Origin: Carposina sasakii
Taxonomy: Eukaryota; Arthropoda; Insecta; Lepidoptera; Carposinidae
Direction: 5' to 3'
NCBI GenBank assembly: GCA_014607495.2
Contig: CP053167.1
Coordinates: forward strand, 11,656,001 to 11,720,000
Length of the DNA: 64,000 nucleotides
Shown here piece by piece: positions 58,259-64,000 of this stretch. Position 1 is the stretch's first letter. The number at the start of each line of letters is the position of its first letter. The position numbers were made by a program, and so were the translations under genes. The notes beneath the pieces were generated by a model. It was not told where the DNA came from, did no database searches, and saw only the letters and a program-made list of their open reading frames with translations.

Positions 58259-60158
58259 ATGTGTCGAAAAATTGTGTGGTGTTATATTTTTTTGTTAACA
58301 CTATTGGATTTATCTCTCAACACGAAATTGACAGCGCAGGGAAAAAGCCATGGTAAAATCGATTTCTGTGTTTATTTTTACTTTAATATCCACCAATGTC
58401 ACCCAAAATTAATCTAGATTTGTAATTTAATTTGTACAGGTTCATATTTTTCTTTTTTATACTTTTCAATGAGCGGGTAGGTTCATTTTATGGACATTAG
58501 TCAGCAGTTGTTCTCTCGCAAGACTAGGAAATAAGTAGCGCGGATGTTATTTTAGACCGGGAACTGAGATAATGGTAATTTTAGCGTGGTTGTTGTGTAT
58601 TTGGCGGTGCATGGTGCCGAGAGCGCGCCATCTGTGCGCAGCCGGGCCCCCCGCGGCGTCACTTTCGCGGTACTTCTGCAGACGCACGATGTACATACCT
58701 AAGATCTACCTTTATGTACCTACATCCCTTTAAAAGTGCTCTCATCTTAATTTGTTAAGAAAATATTACATTAAATGACAATGATAAATTGGCTTTTAAG
58801 AATGCCCTAGATGTTTGTACTATTTTAAATTTATTTATTATTTTATTTTCTAAATTATGCAAATTGAAACAGGTTAAATTAATTATTAATATTGAAGTAG
58901 GTATGTTAATTTGATATTTTTATAAATAAAATAAAAATAATGTACAGGGGGATAACCATTAAATCTTAAAGCAATATTGTTTCCATTGTGGAAGTGAGAT
59001 GGCATTCTTCACAGCTTATGGCATCTTCTCACTTGCACAACAGAAATAATCCTGCTTCAAAAGTTCATGGTAACTAACTAGGAGGGGCAATGTCTGGCCA
59101 CAAGTTATCTACCACTCAACAGTCTGCAATTTGTGTGTACAAGTAATTGGGTATCAATTTATGTTTCTCAATGTCACTCATTATTTAATTTCAAAATTGT
59201 TTTTGTTACAGGTATTGCAGTACATGACTCCATCGTAGAGGGCCTAACGTTTCAGGTAAACTGAAAATGATATGTGTAAGCTACATTGAAGACATGTCAA
59301 ATACCTATATGATTATTTGAAAGTCATATAAATACAAGCAATTAGCAAATATTGTAAAATTTTCCCTATCAAATTGGTTTTGTAATATGCGGGTTGAACT
59401 ATGCACTTGTGTGAGTGTAGATAAACTGTGTATGTGTGAACTGTGTATTATGTGCCGTAATGCTATCAACTCTCAAGCAAAATGACAGTGGGACATTAAC
59501 GTTATGGACTATCAAGAGATTCGTGCATGCCCCACAGATATAATTATTATCAGATCAGTAACAAGCTCATTGCTTGAGAGAACGTCCCATGGAGAAGAAA
59601 TAAAAGAGGAGCAACGGCTGTGTATATTTTCATACAAAAATAGTGTGCCGCTGAGCGGGGGTGACGTATGGGACGAGGGTAGTATCCTAGCACTGTAGCC
59701 CTAACCATTTACATAGAAACCACCTTGTAGTGACTAGCCAAACTACTTGCATAAGTGTGTGGTTACAGCTACTGCGTTACACACACTGGCCCTGAAGCTC
59801 AGCCCCTATCGTGACGTCATGACCTCACGATTGCCACACGACTCAGTTCATAGTCCCACCTCCTTTCTCCATGGAATAATTCGCGCATGGAATAATTGTA
59901 TACATATATATATATACAAGCATGTGTTTGTTCCAGGAATGGGGCAAAGACGGCGTGGGAACCGAGGATGCAGGGGCGGGGGCGGGGGCGGAGGGCGCGG
60001 TGAGGCTGGACCCCCCCTCGCTGACGTTCGGGCGCGCCGCTTTGGCCACGCCCCACGCTCGTGTCGTCTCGCTCACTAACACGGCCAACGCCACGCTGCA
60101 TCTCGCTTCCGTGGCCGGCACCACGCCAGACTTTCACGCCTCGTTTTTTGATACTAAG
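58259..60158 (+). CDS. TMEM131: TMEM131 orthologue, N-terminal exons (continues beyond window)
   Basis: Large single-pass ER/Golgi membrane protein that helps assemble and export secretory cargo such as collagen (known for the family, including Drosophila CG8370). Three exons in phase: 58259-58352, 59212-59255, 59937-60158 (first 120 residues). MCRKIVWCYIFLLTLLDLSL is a signal peptide. GIAVHDSIVEGLTFQ follows, then a GAG-rich low-complexity stretch. The start of the PapD-like domain reads AVRLDPPSLTFGRAAL, then TTPDFHASFFDTK, matching the family RFEPPMLDF and TTSHFHASFF. Exon 3 ends aag|gtaagg in phase 0. No further exon was found up to 64000, so intron 3 exceeds 3.8 kb and the rest lies to the right. 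Confidence 0.88.
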
Positions 60159-61189
60159 GTAAGGGTACTGATGATGTTTGACGATTTATTTTGAAACTGA
60201 AACCTGCCTGATCACAAAATGCATTCCCTATGAGATGATCATCTTTGTGCCCATAACCCATTATATATGGGGTCGGCGCAATTATGTTTTCTTTTGAAAC
60301 TCATATTGCCAAGAATAAGGCGATCTGTTTTACGGCCGGCTGCCTGCATGACGCCAACCCTTCTCGGTTTTAGCTGACAATTTTATAAAATTTGTACATG
60401 TAACAAACAAACTCAGCGGTATGTACATACGTGACTGGGGCCGAACCTACGCCTTCCGTGTAGAAGCTATGAGATGATATGGTTTAATTATTTATCTGAG
60501 TAGGTATCATAGATTATTTAAGAAAATCCTTGACAAATTGCTAGCAGTGCATCCAAATTAGCAAAGCAATACATTAGTCCTCTACTAATACATCTACGTA
60601 CTCTAGTATTTAGGTGAGATGAAGAGCGTTGTAGTTTGTCGCCATGTGTATCGTGTGAAATATTAGCCTTGATCTGTCATTGATTACGACACATGTTTGC
60701 TAAGAACTATGTTATAAGAAAACACATGTCTTTAATATCAGATTAAATTCAATTTGCTTTCTGGTGGGATTATACTGTACAGTATTATGGGGTGTTAAAC
60801 ACTTTTAAAATGCAGGAATGAAAAATAATCATATGAGTAGGTAACTGTTATGTTACCACAAATGTAACAACATTATACAACTGTTACGTAAACAATAACC
60901 AATGTTTGTATGATGTTTAGAACTCTAGTTGTAATTTGGAAACCTAACGAACAATAGACATATATATAGGGTCGTGTAAATACTAGCGGACACTCGCAAC
61001 TTCGTTCCCTTGCACCATATTATGTGTAAGCTAAACTCATCGCAAAATAAGAGGTCAAGAGGTCCGTTTACCGCATCTTTGCAATCTGCACACTGTTTTA
61101 TACATTTTTATTTAGTTCGTGAGTAATCCGCCGGACTTTTTACAACGTGATTGGTTTAACTGCCCATAAGAATTCGTTTGGTATTTTTA

Positions 61190-61425
61190 CATACATACGG
61201 CTGTGTTGGTCACCCAAAATGGGTAGCTAGAACTGCAGGATCATAAAGGAGATCGAAGTCACGTTTAGCATAGCGGGGACAGATGTAAATAACAGTGACA
61301 AGTTGGTAGCTCATCGCCTGAAAGAACGTCCCTGAGTTCCTTAGTCGACTCTTACGATATGCACGGAAGGAGATGCAGCTGATGTATTCTAGTAAATCCC
61401 CACATCAACACAGAACAGTTGTAGT
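61190..61425 (+). repeat. Dispersed repeat family with a 'gtcgactcttacga' core (copy)
   Basis: gggtagctagaactgcagga, cacgtttagcatagcgggga, ccttagtcgactcttacgat and agctgatgtattctag in order. The most complete copy in the window. Confidence 0.65.
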
Positions 61426-61639
61426 CTTTGTCTGAAAGAATGACAAACATTCAAACATCTTTTAACGCAGTCACAACTTTCACATTCACAACATTTAGAA
61501 GAATATGATAAATGACCTATATGTTATGTCGTAATCTGCCTGCTATAACAATTTTGTCTAAATAGCTTATGTGTGTAACAGTGGAAGAAAACCCGTCAAA
61601 ATTCTCGAACGACACGTGAGGCTATCTACATGTGTACAT

Positions 61640-61728
61640 CTATACTATATATAATATTATATAATATAATAATATAATAATATTATAAAGCTGAAGAGTT
61701 TGTTTGTTTGTTTGTTTGTTTGTTTGAT
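61640..61728 (+). repeat. TAATAT microsatellite followed by (TTTG)n
   Basis: A run of tataatattata-type repeats to about 61685, then a short spacer and five copies of tttg. This is characteristic of the start of lepidopteran Helitron-like copies; a similar start occurs near 63390. Confidence 0.7.
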
Positions 61729-61983
61729 TGAACGCGCTAATCTCCGGAACTACTGGGTCGAATTAAAAAATTCTTTTTGTGTTGGATAGTCCATTTATCG
61801 AGGAAGGCTTTAGGCTATATATCATCACAGTGCGACCAATAGGGACGAAGAATAAGAGGAAAATGTGGAAAAAACGGGGAAAATTATTCAACTTTGGAGA
61901 CTTCCGTTGCGTGCGCTGCGTAAACGGTTCAAGTTATCCAAAAAATATGTATGAAAGAATAAAATGACGTAGAAATGATATGA

Positions 61984-62470
61984 AAGAAAAAAATTGAAGG
62001 TCTAGACTGCCTGATGCAGAACCCTTAGCAGCCCAGCTAAACTTTGAGAGATATGAAAATACCGTCTTAGGAAAAGTTGCTCAGCATGATAAGCACTTTC
62101 TAATAACGTAATAAAATTGAAGGTCTAGATAACCTGATGCAGAACCCTTAACAGCCCAGCTAAATTTTGAGAGATATGAAAATACCGTCTTAGGAAAAGT
62201 TATTCAAAATTTTAAAAGAATTCAATTCCCTGTTAAGTTATCTTTTGCTGTAACAATTAATAAATCACAGGGGCAAACGTTTAAACACGTTGGAATTGAC
62301 TTACGTCAAGACTGCTTTTCACACGGCCAATTATATGTCGCGTTGTCAAGATCGGGTTGCGGAGAAAATCAGTATGTTCTTCTGCCACAAGAAAATAAAA
62401 CAAAAAATATAATTTACGCAGAAGTACTTTAAAATATTTTATTCTGTTTGTTGACGCGGACGAAGTCGCG
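61984..62470 (+). mobile_element. Helitron helicase remnant with ~122-bp internal duplication
   Basis: A degenerate plus-strand frame reads [19 protein letters not shown], then [20 protein letters not shown]: the C-terminal Pif1-type helicase motifs of a Helitron RepHel protein. Upstream, a ~122-base segment (gaaggtctaga through ggaaaagtt) is directly repeated (61993 and 62115). The 3' end carries gacgcggacgaagtcgcggg. No Rep nuclease motif, so non-functional. Confidence 0.85.
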
Positions 62471-62520
62471 GGCAACAGCTTATATATTATTATATTATAG
62501 CTGTTGCCCGCGACTTCGTC
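62450..62520. repeat. Two Helitron-type 3' ends facing each other
   Basis: gacgaagtcgcgggcaacag followed after ~20 bases of tatatt by its inverted copy agctgttgcccgcgacttcg. Suggests tail-to-tail insertion of two elements or a foldback end. Confidence 0.75.
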
Positions 62521-62639
62521 CACATGGACTACAGAATGTAGCCTGTGTCTATCGATAGTTTTCATTAAAAATATAAAAAATAGTGGCCCGCCCTCGCTTC
62601 GCTTCGGTACATATCAATACATAGATACAACTTTATATG

Positions 62640-63250
62640 TAGGTACAGCGGTTTTCGTTTAAATTTGGAACTCCCGTTGGTCCCCTTCCCGTGGGAATTT
62701 CGGGAAATCCGTTCTTAGAGCTTCCTTGTAGCCCTAATCCGATTTCAGCTTCGTATAAATAGCTGTTTTCGTAAAAAAATTAAATTCCCGTAACTCCCCT
62801 TCCCATAGGAATTTCGGGAAATCCGTTCTTAGTGCTCCCTCGCAGTCCCTAATGAACATACAGGTCCAATTTCAAATTCATATGTATCGCAGTTGTCGTA
62901 AAAAAATGAATTCCCGTTTGTCCCCTTCCCGTGGGAATATCGGGAAATCCGTTTGAATTCCCATTTGTCCCCTTCCCTTGGGAATTTCGGGAAATCCGTT
63001 TTTAGTCCTTCCTCGTTGTCCCCAATGAACATATATGCCCGATTTCAGCTTCATATGTATAGCGGTTCTCGTAAAAATTATGAATTCCCGTTAGTCCCCT
63101 TCCCGTGGGAATTTCGGGAAATCCGTTTTTAGTCCTTCCTCGTTGTCCCCAATGAACATATATGCCCGATTTCAGCTTCATATGTATAGCGGTTTTCGTA
63201 AAAAATATTAAATTTCCGTTGGTCGCCTTCCCGTGGGAATATCGGGAAAT
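62640..63250 (+). repeat. Tandem ~110-145-bp repeats inside a Helitron-like element
   Basis: Six diverged copies of ccccttcccgtgggaat followed by cgggaaatccgtt (near 62685, 62800, 62925, 62967, 63097, 63225), separated by 'gatttcagcttcatatgtat' blocks. No coding potential. Confidence 0.8.
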
Positions 63251-63526
63251 TCTTATAGCCTATGTTCATCCAGGTCCAATAAGGATTCTAACGGTGAAAG
63301 AATTTTTGAAATCGGTCCAGTAGTTTCGGAGCCTATTCATTACAACCAAACAAACAAAGTTTTCCTCTTTATAATATTAGTATAGATATTAGTATAGATA
63401 AGGCTGAAGAGTTTGTTTGTTTGAATGCGCTAATTTCAGGAACTACTGGTCCGATTTCAAAAATTCTTTCAGAGTTGGATAGCCCAATTATCGAGGAAGG
63501 CTATAGGCTATATAGCAACCCGCCCC

Positions 63527-63573
63527 GCCCCCTGATTACGTAAAATTCTATTGCTTTTACGTAATCAGGGGGC
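63527..63573. mobile_element. CCCCCTGATTACG palindromic MITE (copy 5, 47 bp)
   Basis: gccccctgattacgtaaaat joined almost directly to gcttttacgtaatcaggggg. It consists of little more than the two terminal repeats. Confidence 0.8.
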
Positions 63574-63767
63574 CGGCTTCACACGGATGCAATGCCCTTT
63601 CACGCGGACGAAGTCGCGGGCGGCCGCCATTATAGATATGCGTGAACTTGTGATAGATAAGTGAACTAATATGGAATCCAATTGGTCCGCGTTAACGAGC
63701 CCACTTTATGCGCGTGGGTGTGTATTGATGATGTATACCCGTAGATCAAATAAAGGGCATAACATGC

Positions 63768-63911
63768 GCAATTCTGACTGTCATACTTAAACGTACACTT
63801 AAATTACTCAAGACTGTCTCTCCATTCTTAACATAATTAAATGACTGAGACAAAAAGGGACAGATGGGATAAATTTTATGCTAAGGTTTAAGTGTGGCGA
63901 TCAGAGTCGAC
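63768..63911. mobile_element. Foldback MITE (copy 2)
   Basis: Related to 2178-2324: outer tctgactgtcatacttaaac and inverted gttaagtgtggcgatcaga, with an inner ctccattcttaacataa and tgactgagaca block similar to the first copy. Confidence 0.65.
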
Positions 63912-64000
63912 CAAATTGGCTTCCGTTTACCAGAAAATCGTGGCACTGAGCTCGTTTATGTATGTGCGCGCATAGAGAAGTCTATTTTCGTTCTAGTCAT

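Larger units (their letters stand above)
60159..64000 (+). other. TMEM131 intron 3 (partial): contents
   Basis: Contains a repeat shared with 13.1 kb (61020-61165), a dispersed repeat (61190-61425), an AT microsatellite, Helitron helicase remnants (61984-62470), back-to-back Helitron-type ends (62450-62520), a tandem block (62640-63250), a CCCCCTGATTACG MITE (63527) and a foldback MITE (63768). No TMEM131 exon recognised. Confidence 0.6.

Noticed and set aside
57158..58301. Frames of 94-104 codons in the CRBN/TMEM131 promoter interval
   Set aside because: They overlap the CRBN first exon or the TMEM131 start in wrong registers and have no protein-like features.
59504..59698. 64-codon frame between TMEM131 exons 2 and 3
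   Set aside because: It contains no TMEM131-like sequence and the exon 2 to exon 3 phases join cleanly without it.

Overview
The window is nuclear DNA of an insect, almost certainly a moth or butterfly. Four conserved animal genes are split into exons with GT/AG junctions, and the long AT-rich introns are packed with tRNA-headed SINEs, Helitron-like elements, LINE fragments and foldback MITEs. The dispersed repeat containing 'ctgctggacgtaggcct' is typical of Lepidoptera. There is no prokaryotic or plasmid character, and no rRNA or stand-alone tRNA gene was seen.

Layout. (1) About 420-600 is a GC-rich, promoter-like patch. (2) From 33110 down to 1079 on the minus strand lies a kinesin-2 motor subunit, the KIF3B/Klp68D orthologue: eleven exons and 623 residues, with the last C-terminal piece not found. 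(3) At 34026-36331 (+) is a complete seven-exon VPS26C (DSCR3), a subunit of the Retriever endosomal recycling complex. (4) At 37075-38675 (+) is a four-exon gene for a 250-residue protein with two transposase-type helix-turn-helix regions and no catalytic domain. (5) From 57564 down to 41736 (-) is a complete ten-exon cereblon (CRBN) of 434 residues. (6) From 58259 to the right edge (+) are the first three exons of TMEM131, which continues outside the window. KIF3B/VPS26C and CRBN/TMEM131 are head-to-head pairs with start codons about 0.9 and 0.7 kb apart. The HTH gene and CRBN are convergent.

The most striking signal is inside CRBN. Three of its exons (6, 7 and 9) have their 3' end together with the 5' splice donor copied in tandem into the following intron, each with a different period: 35 bp x about 5; 56 bp plus multiples of 6, x 6; and 87 bp x 12 with no difference seen between copies. 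The 87-bp unit carries the three tryptophans and the second zinc-binding CxxC of the thalidomide-binding CULT domain, ending in AG|GTAG, so every extra copy ends in an in-frame stop. Only the first donor in transcription order gives a normal protein in each case.

The genes share no obvious pathway. KIF3B acts in ciliary and axonal transport, VPS26C in endosomal recycling, CRBN as a CUL4-DDB1 substrate receptor, and TMEM131 in secretory-pathway cargo assembly. The grouping looks like ordinary genomic neighbourhood. All exon coordinates were derived by hand from reading frame, splice consensus and phase agreement. Family assignments rest on recognised motifs, not on a database search.
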